NCBI GenBank assembly: GCA_965221485.1
Contig: OZ244893.1
Span: forward strand, 558,001-622,000
Source of the DNA: JAJEBT01 sp965221485
Lineage (GTDB): Bacteria; Pseudomonadota; Alphaproteobacteria; MPNO01; UBA830
DNA length: 64,000 nt
Direction: 5' to 3'
Made by a program: the position numbers and the translations under genes. The notes beneath the pieces were generated by a model. The model saw only the letters and a list, made by a program, of their open reading frames with translations, was not told where the DNA came from and did no database searches. The number at the start of each line of letters is the position of its first letter. Position 1 is the first letter of the stretch. Of this stretch, positions 50,790 through 59,740 are shown piece by piece.

Positions 50790-52908
50790 GTCGGTCTTCC
50801 CGCTCAATAATCAGGTTGCGAAATCCGTCAACGGACATCTGCCAGGATGGGGGAATGACGGTGGTGGAATCGAGTTGCTCGATGATTGCCGGGCCTTGCA
50901 AAACAGCACCGGGCGAGAGTTCGTTTCGGCTCCAGACCAGTGTTTCGACCGGTCCGTCGGTATCAAACCACACCGCGCGTGATCCCTTGCGGGCGCTGTC
51001 CTGGGGGCTGTGCGAATCGCCGACTGTTTCCGACACGGGTTGATACCTGGGTACGGCAATCCGGGCGCGCACCCGATAGCTCACAACTTCCACACTTTTT
51101 TCGCTGGCTGCATGGCCGTGAAAGCGGGCGTGAATTTCGTCGAACCGGAGACGTGTGCCCGAAAGAGCTTTCTCGGTCAGGGCCGGTCCCTCAAGGAGGC
51201 CGTCCAGCGGAACCCTCAGCTCATAACCCTGTCCCGTATAGCGCATGTCCAGTTCCCGGGCGAAGAGGGCATGATCGGGATTCATGCCCTCTTCTTCAAG
51301 TTCGCGGGCGCCGCGCGCCTCAAGGCTTCGGAAGATCTGCTCCGCATGGTCGGAACTCACGGATTCAAAGGGCCGGAGTTCCGATCGAACATAGTCATGC
51401 ACGATATCTGTACAAAGCAGACCGAGGGCCGAGAACGCACCTGGCCGGGGCGGCACCTGGATTCGGGTCATGTTCAGCTCTTCGGCCACTGCCGCGGCGT
51501 GAACAGCGCCGGCACCGCCGAACGGCAGCAATGTGAATTCCTGCGGATCAATGCCACGCTTGGCTCCGAACACCCTGACTTCGTCAGCCATTCGCATATC
51601 GACGATCCGTCGAATACCGCAGGCCGCCTCCATGGCTGACATACCGAGAGCGTCGCCGATGCAGGCTTGCAGGGAGACAATGGCAGCGTTCCGATCAACC
51701 TTCTGGGCACCGCCGAGGAAATATTCCGGATTCAGAAAGCCGCAGGCAATGTCTGCATCTGTCACTGTCGGGCTTTCGCCGCCTTGCCCGTAACAGACGG
51801 GCCCGGGATTGGCGCCGGCGCTTTGCGGCCCCACCGTCAACAGTCCGCCTGCATCCACCCAGGCGATGGATCCTCCGCCAGCCGATATGGTGGTGAGATC
51901 CAGCGCCGGAACGTCGAGGCGCCGCCGGGCGACCTCGCTCTCGGTGACTTCAAGCGGGGTTCCGTTTTCGATGAAAGCGATGTCGCAGGAGGTCCCTCCC
52001 ATGTCGAGCGTCACCAGTCCGGTATTGTCCGGGTCGGCAGTGAGATAGGCCGCCGCCTGGGCACCCGCTGCCGGACCGGAAAACAGGGTATGGACCGTCT
52101 TGGCGCCGCGAATGGCAGCCGAAAAGGGCATGACCCCACCGTTGGACTGCATCAGAAACCGTTGGGGAGTCGTGACACCCGCGTCGTTGAGCCCCCTTGA
52201 CAGTTCCCGGATATAGCCGACCAGCACCGGTTCGAGATAGGCATTGAGCAGGGTCGTTGACATGCGCGGCCACTCCCTGATTCGGGGAAGCACATCGGAC
52301 GACAGGGAGACATGCGCATCAGGCCATTCTTCCAGAATCAGGTCCCTGGTGCGCTGTTCATGATCCGGGTTCATGAACGAAAACAGGTAGACGACAGCAA
52401 TCGAAGCGACATTGCGATCCCGCAGGGCCCGCGCGGCGATTCTGACCGCCTGTTCGTCAAGGGGTTCGAGCTCGACACCCTCGAAATCGATCCGCCCGCC
52501 GATATCATGGGTCAGACTCTGTGGGGCAAGCTGTTGTGGTCGTTGAAAAAAATAGTCAAACGGATTTCCGTCCCGCGCCTGTTGTTGAATTTCCTGTATG
52601 GCGCGGTATCCCCGATTGATCAGCATTCCTACTCGCACGCCCTTCATTTCGAGCAGGGCGTTGGTGGTGATGGTCGTGCCGTGGCCAAAATACGCGATGG
52701 CGCCGGGAAGTCTGCCCCTTTTCACCAGTCGTTCCAGGCCCCGGAGGATGCCTGACGCCGGGTCGTCCGGTGTGGACGACACCTTTTCGATCTCGATATG
52801 ACCGCTGGCCGCGTCGAACAGGACGATGTCAGTATGGGTCCCGCCCACGTCAACACCGACACGAAACTGACCCGCGATCCCGGTCTCTCCTGTCTGATTT
52901 TCTGTCAT
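50779..52908 (-). CDS. Hydantoinase/oxoprolinase subunit A (HyuA-type)
   Basis: 709 residues, ATG at 52908 with AGGGG upstream. The ASKHA-type ATP-binding core is visible: FRVGVDVGGTHTDIVLFD (about 14-31), YFGHGTTITTNALLEMKGVRVGMLINRGYR (about 74-103), DMGGTSCDIAFIENG (about 297-311), and the family-typical GAGAVHAAAVAEELNM. It is the ATPase-containing subunit that, with HyuB, hydrolyses N-methylhydantoin, hydantoin or 5-oxoproline with ATP. It is the first gene of the minus-strand operon with hyuB, dehydrogenase and flavoprotein. Acetone carboxylase alpha-like relatives are an alternative but lack the neighbouring third subunit here. Confidence 0.94.
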   Translation of the reverse strand: MTENQTGETGIAGQFRVGVDVGGTHTDIVLFDAASGHIEIEKVSSTPDDPASGILRGLERLVKRGRLPGAIAYFGHGTTITTNALLEMKGVRVGMLINRGYRAIQEIQQQARDGNPFDYFFQRPQQLAPQSLTHDIGGRIDFEGVELEPLDEQAVRIAARALRDRNVASIAVVYLFSFMNPDHEQRTRDLILEEWPDAHVSLSSDVLPRIREWPRMSTTLLNAYLEPVLVGYIRELSRGLNDAGVTTPQRFLMQSNGGVMPFSAAIRGAKTVHTLFSGPAAGAQAAAYLTADPDNTGLVTLDMGGTSCDIAFIENGTPLEVTESEVARRRLDVPALDLTTISAGGGSIAWVDAGGLLTVGPQSAGANPGPVCYGQGGESPTVTDADIACGFLNPEYFLGGAQKVDRNAAIVSLQACIGDALGMSAMEAACGIRRIVDMRMADEVRVFGAKRGIDPQEFTLLPFGGAGAVHAAAVAEELNMTRIQVPPRPGAFSALGLLCTDIVHDYVRSELRPFESVSSDHAEQIFRSLEARGARELEEEGMNPDHALFARELDMRYTGQGYELRVPLDGLLEGPALTEKALSGTRLRFDEIHARFHGHAASEKSVEVVSYRVRARIAVPRYQPVSETVGDSHSPQDSARKGSRAVWFDTDGPVETLVWSRNELSPGAVLQGPAIIEQLDSTTVIPPSWQMSVDGFRNLIIEREDRHGR

Positions 52909-53346
52909 GTCCGTGCCCCTGCTATCGGTGCGTCAATCGGATCGCATTTCGCTGCCGACGGTATCCGACGGAGCAGTCCCGGCGATGCCTGCGTCTTGTT
53001 GTCATTCCGTGTCCGGCCTCAAGGGGCGGACGGTGACGGTTTCCGGGTCATGGGCATGGCCCCGGGGCACCAACCGGCCATGGGATCCTGATGAGCGTCA
53101 TGTGGTCGTCGTCCCATTGACGTGCTGCTGACAGCCGCCCGTGGCTGCCCATGGGAGTCCGGGCACAATGCGCCAGCCATTGGCGGCCGATGCGGATATG
53201 CCGGACAGCAACAGATCGCCAACCGTCTGACGACCAGCCTCGTCGCCTGAAAACCGGAAATGGCAGCCTGAGCGGAAGCCGGTTTCCTGCGGGTATCGAC
53301 ACATACGGTTCCATCGGCCGGTGAATCGAACAGGGACCGGATGTGT
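52909..53346. other. Non-coding spacer of 438 bases
   Basis: Separates the SDR gene (upstream) from hyuA (downstream), both minus strand; it probably holds the hyuA promoter. No RNA gene, repeat or operator was recognised. Confidence 0.4.
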
Positions 53347-54129
53347 TCAATTGGGTTTCCGCGGCGATGCGAATGAGGCCAGGGCCATGGTACCGCCATC
53401 GACGAACAGGTTTGCACCGGCAATGAAAGATGCATCCTCCGAGGCAAGAAACAGCACTGCCGCTGCCTGTTCCCGGGGTTCACCCGGACGTCCGAGCAGG
53501 TTGTTGACGGGTCGGTTCCGATCGAACTGATCCTGGCCAACCGGTGATCCGGTCATATTGGGAGACACCTGATTGACAACGATACCGTAAGGAGCCAGTT
53601 GGACCGCGAGGGATTGCGTCAGGTTGAAGACCCCACCCTTGGCCGCCGTGTAGGCGAGGGCTGTGGGTCGTCCCTTGAAACCGGACGTGGATCCGATATT
53701 GATAATTCGTCCCTTTCGGTCGTTCTCGACCATCCATGCCGCCACTTGCTTGGTGACATAGAAAGGCGAGGACAGGGTAACATCGATTGTCCGCCGCCAT
53801 TCGTCCTCGGACAGCTCGAACAGGTTCTTGTTGTCGGAAATTGCAACATTGTTGACCAGTATATCGATACCGCCAAGGACGTTGACGGTTTCGGAAACCA
53901 TTCGTGCAATATCCCGGGTATCCGCAACATCGCAGACGATTGCTGCCGCCTGGTTTCCATCTTCCCGAATGCTGGCTGCCACCTGTTGCGCCCGGTTTTC
54001 GTCGATGTCGACCACTGCGACGGCAGCGCCCTCTTCGGCAAACAGAATTGCGATCTCGGCTCCGATATTGCGTCCGGCGCCTGTGACGATCGCAACCTTG
54101 CCGGCCAGTTTTCCGTCAGACTGAGCCAT
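53347..54129 (-). CDS. Short-chain dehydrogenase/reductase (SDR)
   Basis: 260 residues from the ATG at 54129, about 8 bases after GGGAG; upstream ATGs at 54135 and 54153 are nearer or precede it. Classical SDR features: cofactor motif TGAGRNIG (16-23), the DIDE acidic NAD-selecting residue after the second strand (about 41-44), NNV (93-95), the catalytic S147/Y160/K164 (IGSTSGFKGRPTALAYTAAKGG), and a C-terminal FVDGG. It oxidises or reduces a hydroxyl/keto group using NAD(H), with an acidic residue at the end of strand 2 favouring NAD over NADP. It is divergent from the molybdenum hydroxylase gene, 80 bases between starts. Substrate unknown. Confidence 0.93.
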   Translation of the reverse strand: MAQSDGKLAGKVAIVTGAGRNIGAEIAILFAEEGAAVAVVDIDENRAQQVAASIREDGNQAAAIVCDVADTRDIARMVSETVNVLGGIDILVNNVAISDNKNLFELSEDEWRRTIDVTLSSPFYVTKQVAAWMVENDRKGRIINIGSTSGFKGRPTALAYTAAKGGVFNLTQSLAVQLAPYGIVVNQVSPNMTGSPVGQDQFDRNRPVNNLLGRPGEPREQAAAVLFLASEDASFIAGANLFVDGGTMALASFASPRKPN

Positions 54130-54209
54130 CACCATCGCTCCCTGTATTGCCATATCGGACTTTGATCTGTAAGGCTTCAATAGACTTGGATTGTGGAGGA
54201 AAATCAACA

Positions 54210-56525
54210 ATGGGAGAGTACGGGATTGGTAAGCCGCTGCCGCGTACGGAAGATCCCCGGTTACTCATGGGCGGGGGCCGGTACACAGATGACGTTTCCT
54301 ATCCGAACCAGGTCCGCGCCGTTGTTCTGCGCTCTCCTCATGCCCATGCCCTCATTCGCTCCATCGACACCGGTTCCGCAAAGTCCATGCCGGGAGTTCT
54401 CGCCGTTCTGACCGGCGAGGAGTACCGCGCCGATGGTCTCGGAGACTTGCGGTGTCTCACGAAGTGGAACGAACGACAATACCAGAATGCCAACCCGGCG
54501 CTGGCGGTCGGCCGGGTTCGTTATGTGGGTGATCCAGTGGCTTTCATTGTGGCAGAAACCCTGGAGCAGGCCCGCGATGCCATGGAAGCCGTCCTCGTTG
54601 ACTATGACCCCTTGCCGGCCCTGACCGAGACCGAACTGGCGATGGACGAGGGCGTTCCGTCCGTCTGGGCGGACTGTCCCCGAAACGAGTGCTTTCATGT
54701 TGAACGTGGCTATCCCGAGGAAACCCGTGCGGCCCTGGCGCAGGCAGACATCGTTGTCGAGCGGACGTTTCGCATTTCGAGGATGGTGGCGAATACAATC
54801 GAACCACGAGCCTATGTCGGCCATTACGATGCTGCCGACAGCCGTTATACCCTGCACACGGCACTGCATTATCCCCACAAGCTCCGGGAGCAGCTGGCGA
54901 CCGAAATCTTCAGGGTGCGGGAGCAGGAAGTGCGTGTCATCGCGGGTGACATTGGCGGAAGTTTCGGGCTAAGGGGCGGCACATATCCCGAACAGGTTCT
55001 GGTGCTCTGGGCATCCCGGCGGGTGGGGCGTCCGGTGAAGTGGACGGGAGAGCGTTCCGAAGGGCATCTTGCCGACTACCAGGGCCGCGATAATGTATCG
55101 GTTGCCAGACTTGGACTTGACCGCGACGGTAACTTCCTTGGCCTTCATGTGCGAACCCTTGCGGCCATTGGTGCGTATGTGACAACGGCTGGCAATGGTC
55201 CGCCGGTCAACAATCTTGGAACGCTGGCAGGCACATATCGGACCCCGGCCATTCATGCCGAGGTGTCAGGGGTTTACACCCATACGACACCGACATCGCC
55301 CTATCGGGGAGCGGGGCGCCCGGAGGCCGCCTACATTATCGAGACGCTTGTCGATGACGCCGCCCGCAAGCTGGGACGCGATCCGGCGGATCTGCGGAGC
55401 CAGAATACCATACCAGCGGAAGCCATGCCGTTTCGCACCGGCCTGGTGTTTACCTATGACTGCGGGGAGTTCGAACGAAATCTCGCTGACGGCCTGTCCA
55501 TGATTGACTATGCCGGCTTCGAGGCTCGCCGCGGCGAGGCTGCGAGGCGCGGCCGCCTCCGCGGTATCGGAATCTCGAATACGATTGAACGCGCCGGCGC
55601 TCCCTCGATCGAACAGGCCACGGTACGGCTTGATCGGGAGGGAAATGCCACAGTTCTGGTTGGCACAATCAGCCAGGGGCAGGGGCATGACACGGTGTAC
55701 CGTCAGATCGTTGCCCACTATCTCGGAATATCTCCGGAGCGTATACGTGTGAGAGAGGGGGACACAGACCAGCAGGAAATCGGCGGTGGCACGGGAGGAT
55801 CCCGTTCCGCCACCTGTGGAGGATCGGCTGTGTTTCGTGCGACCCGGGCGGCCATCGCCAAGGCCCGGATCGTGGCCGCTCATTTGCTTGAGGCGGATCC
55901 GGAGGATCTTGAGTTTGAAGCGGGTGTATTCACCATTACCGGTACCGACCGTACGGTGACGCTCAACGAAGTCGCGAAAATCTCCCATATTCCATCCAGA
56001 CTGCCCGATGATATCGATTCCGGTATTGATGAGCGGGCTACATTTTCGCCAGCGACGGCCAATTTCCCGAATGGCTGCCATGTCTGCGAAGTTGAAATCG
56101 ATCCTGAAACGGGATGTCTTGAATTGATCGAATACGTCATTGTTGATGATGTCGGTACGGTCCTGAACCCGATGCTTCTCAAGGGACAGATTCACGGGGG
56201 TGTGGCCCAGGGGTTCGGCCAGGCCGTCATGGAACAGGCCGTGTATGATCGGGAAGGGCAGACTCTCTCGGGATCGCTCATGGACTATGCGCTTCCGCGC
56301 GCCGATGATCTTTGCGGTTTCGGGGTCAAGTCCAACCCGGTGCCGACAACGCAGAATCCGCTGGGTGTGAAGGGTGCCGGTGAGGCAGGAACGGTCGGGG
56401 CATTGCCGGCCGTGATGAACGCGATTGAAAACGTGCTTTACCGGGCTGGCGCCGGACCCATCGAGATGCCCGCCACGCCGGAACGTATCTGGCAGGCGCT
56501 GCGCGGCGGCTCCGGTACCATGTGA
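54210..56525 (+). CDS. Xanthine dehydrogenase/CoxL-like molybdenum hydroxylase large subunit, without neighbouring M and S subunits
   Basis: 771 residues, ATG at 54210 with GGAGGA upstream. It belongs to the xanthine oxidase family catalytic subunit binding the molybdopterin cytosine dinucleotide cofactor. The N-terminal KPLPRTEDPRLLMGGGRYTDDV (about 8-29), VRAVVLRSPHAHALI, DPVAFIVAETLEQARDAMEAV, GDIGGSFGLRGG (about 247-258), PYRGAGRPEA (about 364-373), GGGTGGSRSA (about 525-534) and GVKGAGEAGTVGALPAV (about 719-735, containing the catalytic glutamate) are the recognisable parts. The PYRGAGRPEA loop lacks the cysteine-containing loop (AYRCSFR) of true CO dehydrogenase, so it is a form II/other hydroxylase. 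The FAD (CoxM) and 2Fe-2S (CoxS) subunits normally encoded beside it are absent here. Confidence 0.9.
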   Translation: MGEYGIGKPLPRTEDPRLLMGGGRYTDDVSYPNQVRAVVLRSPHAHALIRSIDTGSAKSMPGVLAVLTGEEYRADGLGDLRCLTKWNERQYQNANPALAVGRVRYVGDPVAFIVAETLEQARDAMEAVLVDYDPLPALTETELAMDEGVPSVWADCPRNECFHVERGYPEETRAALAQADIVVERTFRISRMVANTIEPRAYVGHYDAADSRYTLHTALHYPHKLREQLATEIFRVREQEVRVIAGDIGGSFGLRGGTYPEQVLVLWASRRVGRPVKWTGERSEGHLADYQGRDNVSVARLGLDRDGNFLGLHVRTLAAIGAYVTTAGNGPPVNNLGTLAGTYRTPAIHAEVSGVYTHTTPTSPYRGAGRPEAAYIIETLVDDAARKLGRDPADLRSQNTIPAEAMPFRTGLVFTYDCGEFERNLADGLSMIDYAGFEARRGEAARRGRLRGIGISNTIERAGAPSIEQATVRLDREGNATVLVGTISQGQGHDTVYRQIVAHYLGISPERIRVREGDTDQQEIGGGTGGSRSATCGGSAVFRATRAAIAKARIVAAHLLEADPEDLEFEAGVFTITGTDRTVTLNEVAKISHIPSRLPDDIDSGIDERATFSPATANFPNGCHVCEVEIDPETGCLELIEYVIVDDVGTVLNPMLLKGQIHGGVAQGFGQAVMEQAVYDREGQTLSGSLMDYALPRADDLCGFGVKSNPVPTTQNPLGVKGAGEAGTVGALPAVMNAIENVLYRAGAGPIEMPATPERIWQALRGGSGTM

Positions 56526-56902
56526 GGGTCCGCGTCCCGCCTGCAGCAGTTTCCGGCTGCCGAATGGTTTGCCGGGGCCTGGCCGGGCGCCAGGGCGTTT
56601 CGTCAGGGAGTCTTAAAACAGGCCTGAAACCCGGGACCGTCCGAAGTCGATAGCTCCGACTTCCTTGCGGCGTAAATCTGTCCCCGTAAGCCGGGTCGGT
56701 CAATTCTCGCCCCTCTTCAACGCCGTTGCGGATCCCCGATGACAGTGCAGGAGGCCTCATGACGGGGCTTGCAGGGATGATCGACGGGGCCGGCGGGGAA
56801 CATTCGTCGCTATGGGCAATGGAAATCGGGTGACGTGCGGGCTGTTGACAGGCCGCCTTCCCTCGGTCGGCAGAATGATCGGGTCAGGGTCTGCAAGGCA
56901 GT
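56526..56902. other. Convergent non-coding spacer of 377 bases
   Basis: Between the CoxL-like gene and the convergent TauD gene. GC-rich, with overlapping imperfect hairpins near 56570-56600, but no terminator with a T-run can be defined. Confidence 0.4.
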
Positions 56903-57853
56903 TCAGGCTGTGTTGCCGGCGGTTTCATCGTCCGCCATGACTGTCGTTCGATGGATCAACCGGATGTCTGGGAAGGTATAGCCGCCCGTGGCTCTATGGT
57001 TGACGCAGCGATTGTCCCACATCACCACGTCGCCATCTTTCCAGTGGTGTCGATAACGATGTTCGGACCGGATGGAATGGCCGATCAATTTATCAAGCAA
57101 TGTATCTCCTTCCTCCTCGGTCATGCCTGACAATCTGTAGGTGAAGCGCGGAGAGCAATAGAGCGAGATGCGGCCGGTTTCGGGGTGAACACGCGCGAGC
57201 GGGTGCTCGGTATCAGGGTTGGCGCGCTCCTGTTTCCGATAGAATTGGGCTGCGTTTTTTCTTTCGCCGGATATCAGGGCTCGCTTGTTCTTGAGCTTGC
57301 TGATTGAATTTACGCCATTGATCGAGGCGATCCGGTTTCGCGTTGCAGGATCAAGGGATTCGTAAGCCAGATACTGATTGGTAAAGTCTGTGGCGCCTCC
57401 GGTTGAAGGGTTCCTGAGGGAATAGAGAATGGTGCATTTTGCCGGATTGGGCTTGAATTGCAGATCGCTGTGCCAGGTGTCGCCGGCGTCAACGACACCA
57501 ATGTGGTTGCCATCGGCATCGAGATCGTTGGATAGGACAAGGATCTCTTCATTTCCCTTCAGTGCGAACTGCGCGTTGTCATGGATCACGACCGATCCGA
57601 AGCGCCTCGAGAACGCGATCTGGTCCCGAGGGGTCAATGTCTGTCGTCGGAAGCAGAGAACCTGATAGGTCAGAAAGGCTTCATGGATGCGGGCGAAAGC
57701 ATCGTCACTGAGTTCCCTTGAGAGATCGAGACCGGTGATTTCGGCTCCAAGGACATCGGATAGCCTGTTGATCTGAAATTCAGTCGCCACAGCCGGTTCC
57801 TGCAGCTTGATGACGTCGTTCCGCAGCAGCCCTGATCGATTTTGTGAGGGCAT
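56903..57853 (-). CDS. TauD/TfdA family dioxygenase (copy 3 of 3)
   Basis: 316 residues, ATG at 57853 with GAGG upstream. Iron ligands: H128 and D130 (TWHSDLQF) and H286 (WDNRCVNHRATGGY), with the 2-oxoglutarate arginine in DIRLIHRTTV. The N-terminal FQINRLSDVLGAEITGLDLSRELSD is TauD/TfdA-like, and VLCFRRQTLTPRDQIAFSRRFG follows the family pattern. Compared with copies 1 and 2 it is the most different, with a longer insertion between residues 195 and 225 (SGERKNAAQFYRKQERANPD). It is downstream of the IS256 remnant and converges with the CoxL-like gene. Substrate unknown. Confidence 0.92.
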   Translation of the reverse strand: MPSQNRSGLLRNDVIKLQEPAVATEFQINRLSDVLGAEITGLDLSRELSDDAFARIHEAFLTYQVLCFRRQTLTPRDQIAFSRRFGSVVIHDNAQFALKGNEEILVLSNDLDADGNHIGVVDAGDTWHSDLQFKPNPAKCTILYSLRNPSTGGATDFTNQYLAYESLDPATRNRIASINGVNSISKLKNKRALISGERKNAAQFYRKQERANPDTEHPLARVHPETGRISLYCSPRFTYRLSGMTEEEGDTLLDKLIGHSIRSEHRYRHHWKDGDVVMWDNRCVNHRATGGYTFPDIRLIHRTTVMADDETAGNTA

Positions 57854-58173
57854 GCCCGTGACCTCGCATCGACAGCATGTCCCGGATTTTCAGGCGGTCA
57901 GAGATACATCCAGCGTGCGTACCCATGGAAAGACTGTAACCCGGAAACCATGGACGTCCAATACCATGGCGGCCTTCCCGTCATCGAACCATTCGAAGAG
58001 AGGCAGAGCCGCCAGTTTGCACCCAATTGAGGCCTTGATGAATCGTCTCCGGGGTTGTGGCCCACCGCGTGGTGTAACAGCGAAAACCCCGCCGGCCGGC
58101 GGGCGGGCGGTGGTCACCGTGATCTCCGTTAGGATTGAGATTTACACACAACCCCCCCAACGGGAGTACCACG
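57854..58173. other. Non-coding stretch before the transposase remnant
   Basis: 320 bases. Contains the candidate left end of the IS256-type remnant near 58121. No gene recognised; the stretch should contain the promoter of the TauD gene on the minus strand. Confidence 0.4.
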
Positions 58174-58537
58174 ATGACCGACCCCATGATGACCCTTCAG
58201 AACCTGCTCGCCAAGAGCTCCGACGCAGACGTCCTGCGCCAAATGATCGGCTACACCGCCCAGCGCCTGATGGAGCTCGAGGTGGAAAGCCGCACCCGGG
58301 TGGTGGGGATCTTCCCCAATGTGGCCGCGGTCACCCGGCTGGTGGGCGCGATGCTGCACGAGAAGAACGACGAGTGGACGGTCGAGCGGGCACGCTACCT
58401 GCCGCTGGCCACGAACGCCGGAACGTGCGAGTCTGGACCTGACGGCTCGTCCGCCCAGGCGGACTGAACCCGTCCTCGACCCACCGGAGTTCACCGACCA
58501 CCTGGACGCCTGTTACACCACCTCCCGGGACGCGATC
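58121..58537 (+). mobile_element. Candidate non-autonomous derivative of an IS256-type element
   Basis: Approximate span inferred from the GATC at both ends (58121-58124 and 58534-58537) enclosing the deleted transposase gene. The inverted repeats are too degraded to define confidently by eye, and no target duplication was identified. Confidence 0.3.
58174..58467 (+). pseudogene. IS256-type transposase with most of the protein deleted in frame
   Basis: 97 codons starting at ATG 58174. The first 38 or so residues (MTDPMMTLQNLLAKSSDADV ... QRLMELEVE) match the N-terminus of IS256-family transposases. They are joined directly to RTRVVGIFPNVAAVTRLVGAMLHEKNDEW (residues about 40-68), which in a complete transposase lies some 300 residues later, near the C-terminus, next to the last part of the catalytic domain. 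The middle, with the whole DDE catalytic core, is missing, yet the frame stays open. The tail after residue 75 diverges from the usual ending. The surrounding candidate element runs from about 58121 (gatctccgtt) to 58537 (gcgatc); terminal repeats share only GATC and scattered matches, so ends are uncertain. Confidence 0.8.
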
Positions 58538-58972
58538 CCCAGCACCTGACCAATGCGGGCGCTGATTTCCGACACTTTGGTCTGATCGACCTGGGATTCG
58601 ATTTCGTCGAGCCGGGGCGCGTTGCAGTGTTCGGCAGACGGCAGGAATTGGTCCCTGCAGAGCGACCGACAGAGATTGGAGTCGTCCCATGCGCGTGACC
58701 AGTCATTTTGGCTTCGGTACGCAAACCCAGGCAGCTTTCCGGTTCGATGGAGCTGGGATAACGGGCTTGACGAAGCGACTGCCCACCGGCCTTGCAACAC
58801 CAGGCCGGTGACCCAGATCGCACCGGACCATTCTGTTCCCGGGTCTTTCGATGGCGACCCAGCGGCAACAGACACAGGCGCTGACAGCGGCGAACCGGGG
58901 AAGCAGGTCGCTTCCGAAATTGTTGCCGATCTGCTCGCGTCAGACGACGGCTGCCCGGCTATCCGGAACGGC
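58468..58972. other. Non-coding stretch after the transposase remnant
   Basis: 505 bases with no recognisable gene on either strand. It contains the possible right end of the remnant (to 58537); the rest holds nothing I can identify. Confidence 0.45.
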
Positions 58973-59728
58973 TCAGGAAAATACTGTTCCGCCATCAATG
59001 GCGATCGTCTGTCCCGTTACAAACAGACTGGCGTCCGAAGACAGCCACATCACAGTACCGAGCATGTCGGCAGGCTCCGGGTTCCGCCCGATGCATTGAC
59101 CATGGCGAATCGTTTGCAGGGCACCTTCCTTCTTTCCGCCAAAAAATTCCGAGGTGCCCTCGGTGATGACTGCGGTCGGAGCAATCGCATTTATGCGAAT
59201 GTCATAACGTCCCAGTTCCCGCGCCAGCGCCCGCGTCATGCCGATCACAGCAGCTTTCGAGGTGGTGTAATGCAATGCGTATGGCATTCCGTAGGTTGCT
59301 GCCAGAGAGGACACATTGACAATGGAACCTCCGCCGGAAGCCCGCATGTGGGGAACCACAGCCTTGCAGCAGCGCCAGATGCCCTTGACATTGACGTTCA
59401 TTGCCTGATCCCACTCATCCTCGTCAATCTGGTCAAACCTGCCCCCGGTCAACGCTCCGTAAAGGGCAGCATTATTGATAAGCGCGTGGATGGACCCGAA
59501 GGCATCCGTGGCCGCCGTTACCATTCCATCGACGGTGTCCATGTCAGTAACGTCAAGCTTCGCGGCGATTGCCGAGCCGCCGGCAGCTGTGATTGCGGTT
59601 ACGGTTTCCCCACAATCAATGATGTCACCGGCGACGACCCTGGCGCCCAGCCTTGCGGCTTCTACCGCATAAGCTTGCCCCAGACCCCGTCCTGCTCCGG
59701 TAACGATGACTGTCTTGCCTTCAAGCAT
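58973..59728 (-). CDS. Short-chain dehydrogenase/reductase (SDR), second copy
   Basis: 251 residues. Cofactor motif TGAGRGLG (10-17), NNA (85-87), catalytic S140/S141, Y154 and K158 (VNVSSLAATYGMPYALHYTTSKAAV) and C-terminal IDGGTV. The acidic D35 after the second strand favours NAD. It resembles cyclic alcohol/steroid-type dehydrogenases as well as 3-oxoacyl-ACP reductases; the substrate is undetermined. It starts 12 bases after the stop of the upstream DUF2786 gene, with AAAGGA upstream of ATG 59728, so the two are probably cotranscribed. Confidence 0.93.
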   Translation of the reverse strand: MLEGKTVIVTGAGRGLGQAYAVEAARLGARVVAGDIIDCGETVTAITAAGGSAIAAKLDVTDMDTVDGMVTAATDAFGSIHALINNAALYGALTGGRFDQIDEDEWDQAMNVNVKGIWRCCKAVVPHMRASGGGSIVNVSSLAATYGMPYALHYTTSKAAVIGMTRALARELGRYDIRINAIAPTAVITEGTSEFFGGKKEGALQTIRHGQCIGRNPEPADMLGTVMWLSSDASLFVTGQTIAIDGGTVFS

Positions 59729-59740
59729 CCTGATCCTTTG

